DNA of 64,000 nucleotides, taken from Frigidibacter sp037095735. GTDB taxonomy: Bacteria > Pseudomonadota > Alphaproteobacteria > Rhodobacterales > Rhodobacteraceae. Both the position numbers and the translations under genes were made by a program. The stretch spans positions 62,001 to 126,000 of the forward strand of contig NZ_JBAWKD010000007.1 in NCBI RefSeq assembly GCF_037095735.1, given 5' to 3'. The stretch's first letter is position 1, and each line of letters opens with the position of its first letter. Below are positions 1-7,476 of this stretch, in pieces. The notes below the pieces were generated by a model. That model saw nothing but the letters and a program-made list of their open reading frames with translations, did no database searches and was not told the DNA's origin.

Positions 1-626
1 CGCGCCCGCGCGGCCGCCCCCGCCGCGCGCCCGATCAGGCGGAAGCCCGCGCCCGGCTGATCCGCGCGGGCCTCGTGCAGCTGACCGAACGCGGCTATTC
101 GGCAACTGGCATCGACGAGATCCTGCGGCTCTCTGGCGTGCCGAAGGGCAGCTTCTACCATTATTTCCCGACCAAGGAGGCCTTCGGGCTGGAACTGGTC
201 GAAGCCTATCACCGCTATTTCGCAGGCCTGATCGACGCGGCGCTGCTCGATGACGGCCGCCCGCCGCTCGACCGGCTGCGCGCATTCACCGCTACCGCCG
301 AGGCCGGCATGGCCCGACACGACTTCCGCCGCGGCTGCTTGATCGGCAACCTCGGGCAGGAGATGGGCGCGCTGCCCGAAAGCTTCCGCGCCCGGCTGAT
401 CGCCGTGCTCGAGGACTGGCAGGCCCGCACCGCCCGCTGCCTCGCTGCCGCCGCGGCCTGCGGCACCCTGCGCCCCGGCGCGCAGCCCGAGGCACTTGCC
501 GCGCTGTTCTGGACCGGTTGGGAGGGCGCGGTGCTGCGCGCCAAGCTCGAACGCGGGCCGGAGCCGCTCAGGCTGTTCGCCGACCAGTTCTTCACCCAGA
601 TCACGCGAGAGGAGACGCGACCATGA
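1..626 (+). CDS. acuR: TetR-family repressor AcuR, 5'-truncated by window edge
   Basis: The reading frame is open back to base 3, so the true start lies outside the window; a GTG at 75 is in frame but would cut off the first helix. The visible N-terminus is basic (RGRPRRAP) and is followed by a TetR helix-turn-helix with the typical recognition-helix signature GVPKGSFYHYFPTKEAF. The rest is a helical ligand-binding domain of about 130 residues. The gene ends in an ATGA overlap with acuI, and dddL follows, which is the acuR-acuI-dddL order known from Rhodobacter sphaeroides. There, AcuR represses the operon and is relieved by acrylate. The assignment as AcuR rests on this context plus the TetR fold; the operator would lie upstream of the window. 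Confidence 0.82.
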   Translation, partial: RPRGRPRRAPDQAEARARLIRAGLVQLTERGYSATGIDEILRLSGVPKGSFYHYFPTKEAFGLELVEAYHRYFAGLIDAALLDDGRPPLDRLRAFTATAEAGMARHDFRRGCLIGNLGQEMGALPESFRARLIAVLEDWQARTARCLAAAAACGTLRPGAQPEALAALFWTGWEGAVLRAKLERGPEPLRLFADQFFTQITREETRP

Positions 627-1615
627 CCCGGGCCATCACCATCGACAAGACCGAGGACGCGCAGAGCGTCACGCTCGGCCCCCTCGACCCCGCCGGCCTG
701 CCCGAGGGCGAGGTGCTGGTCGACGTCGCCTTCTCGACCCTGAATTACAAGGACGCGCTGGCGATCACCGGCGCCTCGCCGGTGGTTCGCAGCTTCCCGA
801 TGGTGCCGGGGATCGACTTCGCGGGCGTGGTGCGCGACAGCGCCGACCCGGCCTGGAAGCCCGGCGACCGCGTGGTGCTGAACGGCTGGAGCGTGGGCGA
901 GAAGCACTGGGGCGGCCTTGCCGGACAGGCCCGGGTGCCGGGCAATTGGCTGGTGCCGCTGCCCGAGGGGATCAGCGCCCGGCAGGCGATGGCGATCGGC
1001 ACCGCGGGCTACACGGCCATGCTCTGCGTCATGGCCCTTGAACGGCAGGGCCTGACGCCCGATGCCGGTGAAGTGGTGGTGACCGGCGCCGCGGGCGGGG
1101 TCGGCAGCATCGCGACGCTGCTCTTGTCCACCCTCGGCTACACCGTCGCCGCCGTCACCGGCCGCCCGTCCGAGGAAGCGTTCCTGCGCGACCTCGGCGC
1201 CGCCTCGATCGTCGACCGGGCCGAGCTTTCGGCACCCGGCAAGCCCTTGGCCCGCGAACGCTGGGCCGGCGGGATCGACGTTGCCGGCAGCACGGTGCTG
1301 GCCAACGTGCTGGCAGCGACCCGCTACCGCGGTGTGGTCGCCTGCTGCGGTCTTGCCGCCGGCATGGACCTGCCGACCTCCGTCGCCCCCTTCATCCTGC
1401 GCGGCGTCACCCTTGTCGGCGTCGACAGCGTGATGTGCCCGCAGCCGGAACGGCGCGAGGCCTGGGCGCGGCTCGCGCGCGACCTCGACCTTGCGAAGCT
1501 CGACGCGCTGGCGACCGAGCTGCCGCTGGACCGGGTGATCGAGACCGCGCCGAAGTTCCTGAAGGGCGAGGTGCGCGGCCGCGTGGTCGTGCCGATCGCG
1601 CCGGGTCTGGCCTGA
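623..1615 (+). CDS. acuI: Acryloyl-CoA reductase (NADPH), AcuI/YhdH family
   Basis: A 330-residue medium-chain dehydrogenase/reductase of the YhdH/AcuI type. The N-terminal GroES-like domain carries STLNYKDALAITG and VPGIDFAGVV, and the Rossmann segment has the NADPH-binding loop VTGAAGGVGSIA near residues 152-163. The zinc-binding residues of alcohol dehydrogenases are absent, as expected for this family. The known reaction is NADPH-dependent reduction of acryloyl-CoA to propionyl-CoA, which detoxifies the acrylate product of DMSP cleavage. The start at 623 overlaps the acuR stop (ATGA). dddL begins 5 bases after the stop, so the three genes should be one transcript controlled by AcuR. Length matches the family. 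Confidence 0.88.
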   Translation: MTRAITIDKTEDAQSVTLGPLDPAGLPEGEVLVDVAFSTLNYKDALAITGASPVVRSFPMVPGIDFAGVVRDSADPAWKPGDRVVLNGWSVGEKHWGGLAGQARVPGNWLVPLPEGISARQAMAIGTAGYTAMLCVMALERQGLTPDAGEVVVTGAAGGVGSIATLLLSTLGYTVAAVTGRPSEEAFLRDLGAASIVDRAELSAPGKPLARERWAGGIDVAGSTVLANVLAATRYRGVVACCGLAAGMDLPTSVAPFILRGVTLVGVDSVMCPQPERREAWARLARDLDLAKLDALATELPLDRVIETAPKFLKGEVRGRVVVPIAPGLA

Positions 1616-1619
1616 CCGG

Positions 1620-2234
1620 ATGGCGGACTGGTCCGCCCTCGTCGCGGCCTTCGCCGCGACCTACCGCGCTGCCCCCGACGGCGGCAGCGCGGCGATCCGC
1701 GCCCATGTCGACACGGTGTTGGCACGCATCGCCGGTGCCGGCCGCGAGGCCATCGCCACCACCCCGCGCAGCCTGCCGGTCACCGCGCACCTGCCCCGCG
1801 CGCTCGACCTTGGCGCGGCGGGCCCGATGGCCCCGCTCGCCACCGCCCTTGGCGCGGTCGCGGGCGATCTGACCTGGGAATACGGCTACAAGGAGATGCC
1901 CGCCGATCTCGCCCGCGACTACGGCTATTGCGAAATCCTCGGGCCCCGCGGCCCCTTGCCCTGTCCGGACCTGATCCTCGGCTTCGTGCTCTTCGCCCCT
2001 GGCGCGGTCTATCCCGAGCACGCCCATCCCGGCATCTCGGAAAGCTATCTTTCAGTCGCGGAGCACTGGTCGCAGAACGACGCGGGCCTGCCGGCACCCG
2101 GATCGCTGGTCTTCAACGCGCCCGGCACCCCGCACCGGATCACGGTCGGACGCGATGCCCCCTGCCTGCTCGGCTGGGCCTGGACCGGCGCACCGGACCG
2201 ACTTGCCGCGCCGGGGATGGTTCTGAACGCCTGA
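1620..2234 (+). CDS. dddL: DMSP lyase DddL (cupin)
   Basis: A 204-residue cupin protein. The metal-binding cupin motif is YPEHAHPGISESY around residues 131-143, giving likely ligands His134, His136, Glu141 and Tyr143. A second cupin motif (PGTPHRI) supplies His172. This arrangement and the upstream acuI match DddL, which cleaves dimethylsulfoniopropionate to dimethyl sulfide and acrylate with a bound divalent metal. The protein has no signal peptide and should be cytoplasmic. It is slightly shorter than characterised DddL proteins but keeps all expected ligand residues. It is the last gene of the acuR-acuI-dddL operon; the start ATG at 1620 follows the acuI stop by 4 bases. Confidence 0.87.
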   Translation: MADWSALVAAFAATYRAAPDGGSAAIRAHVDTVLARIAGAGREAIATTPRSLPVTAHLPRALDLGAAGPMAPLATALGAVAGDLTWEYGYKEMPADLARDYGYCEILGPRGPLPCPDLILGFVLFAPGAVYPEHAHPGISESYLSVAEHWSQNDAGLPAPGSLVFNAPGTPHRITVGRDAPCLLGWAWTGAPDRLAAPGMVLNA

Positions 2235-2303
2235 CACCCGCGCCGGACCTTTGGGGGCGCTCGCGGGTTGTGCAGGCAACCCACGTCCATTCCAGAGGCA
2301 GTC

Positions 2304-3086
2304 ATGGATCTGAAGATCAAGGGCAAGCGCGCGCTCGTCACCGGGGCAAGCGGCGGCATCGGCAAGGAGACCGCGCGGATGCTCGCCGCCGAGGGCGTCG
2401 CCCTGACGCTGAGCGACCTCGACGCCGCCAAGACCGAGGCGGTCGCGAAAGAATTCGGCGGTACCGCGATCCCGGCCGACCTGTCGACGCCCGAGGGCTG
2501 CGAGGCCTTCCTCAAACAGGCCGGCGACGGCTTCGACATCTGGGTGCATGCCACCGGCGTCACCGGCGCCAAGGGCGACCCGCTGCAGATGTCGGAAGAG
2601 GACTGGCACGATGCGCTGAACATCGACTTCCTTTCCGCGGTGCGGCTCGCGCGCCGGCTCTGTCCGCCGATGACGCAGCGCGGCTGGGGCCGGGTGGTCT
2701 TCGTGACCTCGGAAAACGTCGCCCAGCCCTACCCGGACGAAACCGTCTACAACGCCTCGAAATCCGCGCTGCTGAGCTTTGCCAAGAGCGTCGCGATGCA
2801 GCATTCGAAATCGGGGATGCTGGTGAACTGCGTCGCCCCCGCCTTCATCGAGACGCCGATGACCGACGGCATGATGGAGAAGCGCGCCGAAGAGAAGGGC
2901 TGCAGCTTCGACGAGGCGGTGGAAAGCTTCCTTGACGAACAGCGCCCCTATCTTGTGCTGAAGCGCCGCGGCAAGCCGGAAGAGGTCGCGGCGGTGATCG
3001 CCATGCTCTGTTCGGACCACGCGTCCTTCGTCACCGGTGCGGCCTGGCGGGTCGACGGCGGCGCGGTCGGCTCGATCAACGTATGA
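2304..3086 (+). CDS. Short-chain dehydrogenase/reductase (classical SDR)
   Basis: A 260-residue classical SDR. It has the dinucleotide-binding motif TGASGGIG near residues 13-20, Asp after beta-3 (SDLDAAK), a catalytic Ser in FVTSENV and the YxxxK pair in YNASKSALL. It ends in the typical ITGAAWRVDGG-like segment (VTGAAWRVDGGAVGSINV). The start at 2304 is chosen because MDLKIKGKRALVTG is the canonical SDR beginning. Aspartate at the end of beta-2 suggests NAD preference. Substrate cannot be read from sequence. It is followed 10 bases later by an esterase and then a second SDR, so the three genes may act on one hydroxy- or keto-acid ester route. It is 69 bases after dddL and may be co-transcribed with it. 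Confidence 0.85.
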   Translation: MDLKIKGKRALVTGASGGIGKETARMLAAEGVALTLSDLDAAKTEAVAKEFGGTAIPADLSTPEGCEAFLKQAGDGFDIWVHATGVTGAKGDPLQMSEEDWHDALNIDFLSAVRLARRLCPPMTQRGWGRVVFVTSENVAQPYPDETVYNASKSALLSFAKSVAMQHSKSGMLVNCVAPAFIETPMTDGMMEKRAEEKGCSFDEAVESFLDEQRPYLVLKRRGKPEEVAAVIAMLCSDHASFVTGAAWRVDGGAVGSINV

Positions 3087-3096
3087 CGGCCAAGCC

Positions 3097-3918
3097 ATGA
3101 CCGGGCCGCAGGGCTGGGAGGCGCTGGCCCGCCACATCCGCGCCCATCCGGTCGAGGGCACGCCGGCAGAGCGTCGCCGCGCCTTCGATGCCCTCGCCGG
3201 GCCCGGCCCCGCCGGCCGGTCCGGGGTGATCGGCGCCGTGCCCTGCCGCAGCCACGGGCCCGAGGACACGCGCCCGATCCTGTGGCTGCATGGCGGCGGG
3301 CTGGTCTTCGGCAGCCCCGACAGCCATGCCGCGGGCGCCGCGCGGCTGGCGGCGCTGACCGGCCGGCAGGTGATCCTGCCCGACTACCGGCTGGCCCCGG
3401 AACATCCCTGGCCCGCGGCGCGCGAGGACACGCTCGCGGTTCTCGATGCGCTGGGGCCGCGGCCGGACGTGATGGGCGACTCTGCGGGCGGGCTGCTGGC
3501 GCTCGACGCGGCGCTGGCGCGGCCGGGGCGGATCGCGCGGCTCGCGCTGATCTCGCCCAACACCGACCGCAGCGGACGCAGCACCACCCGCGGCCCGAAT
3601 TCGGCCCGCGACCTGATGAACGACGACGCGACCGATGCCGGGCTTGCGCGCCTTGCCTTCGGGCGCGACCCCGCGCAGGTGCCCGCTGCCTCGCCGCTGC
3701 TGGCGGACCTTTCGACCCTGCCCCCGGTCTGGATCACCGCGGCGACGGACGAGGTGCTGCTGGACGACACGCTGCTTCTGATCCGCGCCCTCGGCCGCGC
3801 CGGCGTCGCGGTGACGGCAGAGATCCGCGCCGGGCTCTGCCACCTCTGGACGCTCTGGCCCGAGGCCACGCCCGAGGCCGCGCAGAGCTATGGCGCGCTA
3901 ACCCGTTTCCTCGGCTGA
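3097..3918 (+). CDS. Alpha/beta hydrolase, HSL-type esterase
   Basis: A 273-residue alpha/beta hydrolase of the hormone-sensitive lipase group. Visible features are the oxyanion-hole motif HGGG (WLHGGGLVFGS), DYRLAPEHPWPAA typical of the group, the nucleophile motif GDSAGG, an acid in TDEVLLDDT and the catalytic His in GLCHLW. No signal peptide is present, so it is likely a cytoplasmic carboxylesterase or lactonase. The start at 3097 follows the SDR stop by 10 bases, supporting co-transcription. Substrate unknown. A second HSL-type enzyme lies at 32565-33464 but is clearly a different paralog. Confidence 0.83.
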   Translation: MTGPQGWEALARHIRAHPVEGTPAERRRAFDALAGPGPAGRSGVIGAVPCRSHGPEDTRPILWLHGGGLVFGSPDSHAAGAARLAALTGRQVILPDYRLAPEHPWPAAREDTLAVLDALGPRPDVMGDSAGGLLALDAALARPGRIARLALISPNTDRSGRSTTRGPNSARDLMNDDATDAGLARLAFGRDPAQVPAASPLLADLSTLPPVWITAATDEVLLDDTLLLIRALGRAGVAVTAEIRAGLCHLWTLWPEATPEAAQSYGALTRFLG

Positions 3919-4011
3919 GCGATCACGATCGGCGGCGCGGCCTCCACGCCCGGAACGCGCCGCCCGGCCCGGCGTTGGCCCCGGCCACTCCTTCAGCACT
4001 GGACCCTGCCG

Positions 4012-4788
4012 ATGCCCCAAGCGCCCCGCCCCCTCGCGATCGTCACCGGCGCGGACTCCGGCATCGGCCGCGCCACCGCCCTCGCCCTTGCCGCGGCGGG
4101 CACCGACCTGCTGATCACCTACCATTCCGACAAGGACGGCGCGGCCGACACCGCCCGCACGGTGGAAAAGGCGGGCGTCACCGCCCATGTCCGCCGCTGC
4201 GACCAGTCGAAACCGGCCGAGGTCGCGGCACTTTTCTCCGCGCTGGATGCAGAGGGGCTGACGCCCGACATCCTCGTGAACAATGCCGGCATCGACGCCG
4301 ACGGGATCCGCATGGTCGAGATGTCGGACGAGGACTGGCTGAAGGTCATCGCGACCGACCTCACCGGCCCCTTCCTCTTCGCCCGCGCCTTCGCGCAGCG
4401 CCGCCAGAAGGCCGGCGGCGGTGGCCGGCTGATCAACGTGAGCTCGATCCATCAGGACACGCCCCGCATCGGCTCGTCCGCCTATGACGCCGCGAAGGGC
4501 GGCATGCGGATGCTGGCGCGCACGCTGGCGCTGGAACTTGCGCCGGACCGGATCACCGTGAACAACGTCGCGCCGGGCATGATCCTGACCCCGATCAACC
4601 AGAAGGCCATCGACGACGACAAGCTGCGGGCCGAGATGGAAAGCCACATCCCCCTGGGGCGCGCGGGCGAACCCGAAGAGGTCGCGGCGCTGATCGCCTT
4701 CCTTGCGTCGGATGCCGCCAGCTACATCACCGGGCAGAGCTTCGTGATCGACGGCGGGCTTTCGATCAATGTCGGGCAGGGCGCATGA
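4012..4788 (+). CDS. Short-chain dehydrogenase/reductase, glucose-dehydrogenase-like
   Basis: A 258-residue classical SDR with TGADSGIG (cofactor loop), NNAG (LVNNAGIDADG), a catalytic Ser in NVSSIHQDTP, the YxxxK pair in YDAAKGG, and a C-terminal ITGQSFVIDGG segment. This resembles glucose 1-dehydrogenase / 3-oxoacyl-ACP reductase-like members, and substrates cannot be separated by motif alone. The 93-base gap upstream may hold its own promoter, but nothing clear is visible. The next gene, a GH15 glycosidase, starts 2 bases after this stop, so the two are probably one operon; that pairing weakly favours a sugar substrate. Confidence 0.84.
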   Translation: MPQAPRPLAIVTGADSGIGRATALALAAAGTDLLITYHSDKDGAADTARTVEKAGVTAHVRRCDQSKPAEVAALFSALDAEGLTPDILVNNAGIDADGIRMVEMSDEDWLKVIATDLTGPFLFARAFAQRRQKAGGGGRLINVSSIHQDTPRIGSSAYDAAKGGMRMLARTLALELAPDRITVNNVAPGMILTPINQKAIDDDKLRAEMESHIPLGRAGEPEEVAALIAFLASDAASYITGQSFVIDGGLSINVGQGA

Positions 4789-4789
4789 G

Positions 4790-6658
4790 ATGCGCGACGT
4801 GACCGCTCCGCCCGCAAACATCAGGCCCCGCGCAAAAACCGGACCCCGCCGCGATGCCGAGGGGTTCCTGCCGCTCGAAGCCTATGGCGCGCTGGGCGAG
4901 GGACGCTCGGTCGCGCTGTCGGGCGAGGATGGCGGCATCGACTGGTGGTGCGTGCCGAACATGGACAGCCCGCCGCTGTTCGACCGGCTGCTGGCGGGCG
5001 ACGCGGCCTTGCCCGACGGCAGCCTTGCCGGGCATTTCACGATCCGCCCAGAGGGCGAGGTCACCGTCACCCGCCGCTACCGCGACCATTCCAACGTGCT
5101 GGAAACCCGCTTCGACAGCGCCGCCGGCACGGCCGTTCTGACCGAGTCGCTCAACAGCGGCATCGCCGGCCGCCTGCCTTGGTGCGAACTGGCGCGGCGG
5201 CTCGACGGGATCTCCGGCGAGATGACCTTCGCGGTCACCCTGCGCCTCGGCCACCGCGCCGGTCTGCGCAGCCCCTACCGGGCGCCGAACGGACCCTACA
5301 AGCTGTTCCACGTCGGGCGGGTGATGGGTCTGTTCCTGCATGGCGACGCGCTCGAGATCACGCGCGAAGAGGACGACGTGATCGAGGGACGCCTGACCCT
5401 GCGGGCGGGCGGGCGCGAGGTTCTGGCCATCGTCGCCGGTCAGGAAGAACCGCTGGTGGTGCCGGCACTGGCCGATGTCGACGCCCGCATCGACCGCTCG
5501 GACCGGGAATGGCGCGACTGGGCGCAGGTCTTCGGCGACGGCACCCCGGAAAGCGCCTTCCTGCTGCGCCAGGCGCTGGCGCTGAAGCTGCTGCTCTATT
5601 CGCCCTCGGGTGCGATCGCCGCCGCGGCCACCACCTCGCTGCCCGAACGCATCGGCGGCGACAAGAATTACGACTACCGCTACGCCTGGGTGCGCGACGC
5701 GGGCTACACGATCACCGCCTTCCTCGCGCTGGGGGTCGAGGCGGAGTCGAAGGCCGCGCTCAGCTGGCTGCTGAACCAGCTGTGCGAGCACGGCGCCCGC
5801 GTCTGCTTCGCGCTGGACGGCGGCGTCCACGACCGCATCGACCGGCTGCAGATGCCCGGATGGCGCCGCTCTGCCCCGGTGCTCGACGGCAATCGCGCCG
5901 CCCGCCAGCACCAGCACGGGACCTATGGCGACATCTTCGAAACCGTCGCCGCCTTCATCGCCCGCGGCAACATCATCGACCATCGCAGCGCCGAGACGCT
6001 GTCGCATCTTGCCGACGACTGCTCCGACCGCTGGCGGCAGAAGGACAGCGGCATCTGGGAACTGCCGGAGCTCGAACACTACACCATGTCGAAGATCAGC
6101 TGCTGGCAGGCGCTGAACCGCGCGGTGGAACTGGCCGACAGCGGCCACCTGCCCACCACCCAGCGCGACCGCTGGGCGCGCGAGCGCGACCGCATCGCCG
6201 CGTGGATCGACGAGAACTGCTGGGACCCGGAAATCGGCGCCTATGTGATGTATCCCGGCACCCGCAAGCTCGACGCCGCGCTGATCCTTGCTGTGCGGTT
6301 CGAATTCGACGGGCAGGACCGGCTGCGCAGCACGCTCGACGCCATCGACCGCGACCTTGGCGCCGGGCCCTTCCATCACCGCTACACCGGCATGGACCGC
6401 GAAGAGGGCTGCTTCCTTGCCTGCTCGTTCTGGATGGCCGAGGCCCGCGCGCTGCTGGGCGATCCGGAGGACGGGCACCGGCGGCTCAAGGCCCTGCGCC
6501 ACGCGCTGGGCGCGGGCGTCGGCATCCTGCCCGAGATGATCGACCCGGACAGCCGCGCCTGGCTCGGGAACCTGCCGCAGGGGCTCAGCCATCTGGCCGC
6601 GCTGCAGGCCGCGGCGACGCTGCGCCGGCTCGACGGCGCCATGCCGCAGCGCGGCTGA
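4790..6658 (+). CDS. Glycoside hydrolase family 15 (glucoamylase/trehalase-like)
   Basis: A 622-residue GH15 protein with an N-terminal beta domain of the trehalase-like type (residues about 25-240, e.g. GALGEGRSVALSGEDGGIDW) and a C-terminal (alpha/alpha)6 barrel. The barrel opens with DKNYDYRYAWVRDAGYTI. The motif GIWELPELEHYTMSK contains the probable general-acid Glu. ILPEMIDPDSRAWLGNLPQG near the C-terminus contains the probable base Glu and the LGNxPQ signature. No signal peptide is seen, so it is probably intracellular. Bacterial homologs act on trehalose or on alpha-glucosides; which applies here is not decidable. ATG at 4790 was chosen over the ATG at 4769, which lies inside the previous gene. 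Hairpins at 6672 and 6726 follow. Confidence 0.85.
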   Translation: MRDVTAPPANIRPRAKTGPRRDAEGFLPLEAYGALGEGRSVALSGEDGGIDWWCVPNMDSPPLFDRLLAGDAALPDGSLAGHFTIRPEGEVTVTRRYRDHSNVLETRFDSAAGTAVLTESLNSGIAGRLPWCELARRLDGISGEMTFAVTLRLGHRAGLRSPYRAPNGPYKLFHVGRVMGLFLHGDALEITREEDDVIEGRLTLRAGGREVLAIVAGQEEPLVVPALADVDARIDRSDREWRDWAQVFGDGTPESAFLLRQALALKLLLYSPSGAIAAAATTSLPERIGGDKNYDYRYAWVRDAGYTITAFLALGVEAESKAALSWLLNQLCEHGARVCFALDGGVHDRIDRLQMPGWRRSAPVLDGNRAARQHQHGTYGDIFETVAAFIARGNIIDHRSAETLSHLADDCSDRWRQKDSGIWELPELEHYTMSKISCWQALNRAVELADSGHLPTTQRDRWARERDRIAAWIDENCWDPEIGAYVMYPGTRKLDAALILAVRFEFDGQDRLRSTLDAIDRDLGAGPFHHRYTGMDREEGCFLACSFWMAEARALLGDPEDGHRRLKALRHALGAGVGILPEMIDPDSRAWLGNLPQGLSHLAALQAAATLRRLDGAMPQRG

Positions 6659-6671
6659 GTCGCCCGGGACG

Positions 6672-6694
6672 GGCGGGGCGTCCCGCGCCCCGCC
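6672..6694 (+). terminator. GC-rich hairpin after the GH15 gene
   Basis: Inverted repeat GGCGGGGC / GCCCCGCC (8 bp, 7-base loop) begins 13 bases after the GH15 stop. There is no U-tract, so it is only a candidate terminator or mRNA-end stabiliser. Confidence 0.4.
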
Positions 6695-6725
6695 TCAACC
6701 GTCATTCAAAATCAGTGACTTGCAA

Positions 6726-6749
6726 GAAACCTGCCGCAAGGCGGGTTTC
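6726..6749. terminator. Candidate terminator with GCAA tetraloop
   Basis: GAAACCTGCC - GCAA - GGCGGGTTTC forms a 10-bp stem with one G-T wobble and a GNRA tetraloop. A purine-rich left arm and a short T-run in the right arm give the usual look of an intrinsic terminator in this order. It separates the GH15 gene from the next operon. Confidence 0.5.
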
Positions 6750-6784
6750 GCCGCTTGACCTGAGCGCCGTTCTGGGGCCCTTAT

Positions 6785-6805
6785 TTGTCCGGACAACCGG
6801 ACAAT
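6785..6805 (+). promoter_or_regulatory. Operator: TTGTCCGGACAA palindrome plus half-site
   Basis: A perfect 12-bp palindrome TTGTCCGGACAA (6785-6796) is followed directly by a repeated half-site CCGGACAAT (6797-6805). It lies 59-79 bases upstream of the GTG start of the maoC-like gene, in the only sizeable intergenic space of that operon. A GntR/UTRA regulator is encoded inside the same operon at 14174, which makes it the likely binder. That link is inference. Confidence 0.6.
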
Positions 6806-6863
6806 GTTGCGCGAGAGAGGAGCTCGTCGCGACGACATCGCCGGACACGACGGAGGAGAAGCC

Positions 6864-7370
6864 GTGAAGAAGATCGGCGAACAGCGCTACCGGGGCGAGA
6901 TCGGGCGCTATTACGAGGATTTCGAGGTGGGGGATGTCTACGAGCATCGCCCGGGTCGGACGATCACCGACAGCGACAACATCAACTTCTCGCTGATGAC
7001 GATGAACCTGCACCCGATGCATTGCGACGCGGCCTATGCCGAGAAGTCGGAATTCGGCAAGCCGCTGGTGAACAGCGGCCTGACCGTCGCCATCGTGCTG
7101 GGCATGACCGTCCCCGACGTCAGCGGCAAGGCGATCGCGAACCTCGGCTGGGAAAGCATCAAGCTGACCGCGCCGGTGTTCCCCGGCGACACGATCTATG
7201 CGGAATCCGAGGTTCTCGACAAACGCGAGTCGAAGTCGCGCCCCGGCGCCGGCATCGTGAAGGTGCGCACGCTGGGCAAGAAGGCCGACGGCACCGTGTT
7301 CATGAGCTTCGACCGCTCGGCGCTGATCCAGAAGCGCGAAGGCAACATCGACGAGGCCGCGGGCTACTGA
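6864..7370 (+). CDS. MaoC-family (R)-hydratase
   Basis: A 168-residue hot-dog protein of the MaoC type. It has the hydratase motif region NINFSLMTMNLHPMHCDAAYA, where the Asn/His pair takes the place of the catalytic Asp/His stretch, and the fold segment KPLVNSGLTVAIVLGM. The GTG start at 6864 was chosen because it has a strong Shine-Dalgarno (GGAGGAG at 6852) and because the upstream ATG at 6804 sits in the operator. In this operon it is expected to hydrate an enoyl-CoA made by the acyl-CoA dehydrogenase at 11829. The resulting 3-hydroxyacyl-CoA (malyl-like) could be cut by the CitE-like lyase at 16226. By analogy with mesaconyl- or itaconyl-CoA hydratases, a C5 dicarboxylyl-CoA is a plausible substrate. 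Confidence 0.8.
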   Translation: MKKIGEQRYRGEIGRYYEDFEVGDVYEHRPGRTITDSDNINFSLMTMNLHPMHCDAAYAEKSEFGKPLVNSGLTVAIVLGMTVPDVSGKAIANLGWESIKLTAPVFPGDTIYAESEVLDKRESKSRPGAGIVKVRTLGKKADGTVFMSFDRSALIQKREGNIDEAAGY

Positions 7371-7386
7371 GCCCCGGCCCCGGTCC

Positions 7387-7409
7387 GCGGCGGGAGAGGA
7401 GCCCGCCGC
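7387..7409 (+). other. Intercistronic hairpin between maoC and dctP
   Basis: GCGGCGGG - AGAGGAG - CCCGCCGC is an 8-bp perfect stem with a 7-base loop in the 106-base spacer before the TRAP binding-protein gene. It may act as a processing or stability element, or a partial terminator that sets the level of maoC relative to the transporter. Confidence 0.4.
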
Positions 7410-7476
7410 CGGCCGCCATCAGCCGCGCGACCGTCCCCGGCGCGGCGGGACGACAGGGGACACCAGGGAGGAAAGC

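Noticed and set aside
4766..6592. A 608-codon minus-strand frame opposite the GH15 gene
   Set aside because: Antisense shadow; no domain recognisable, while the plus strand holds all GH15 motifs.
6740..6758. GGTTTCGCCGC near 6744 as a fourth parS site
   Set aside because: Only the left arm matches; the right arm is different, and the bases are explained by the hairpin at 6726-6749.
6804..6863. ATG at 6804 as start of the MaoC-like protein
   Set aside because: It overlaps the operator half-site and lacks a ribosome-binding site; GTG at 6864 has GGAGGAG in front of it.
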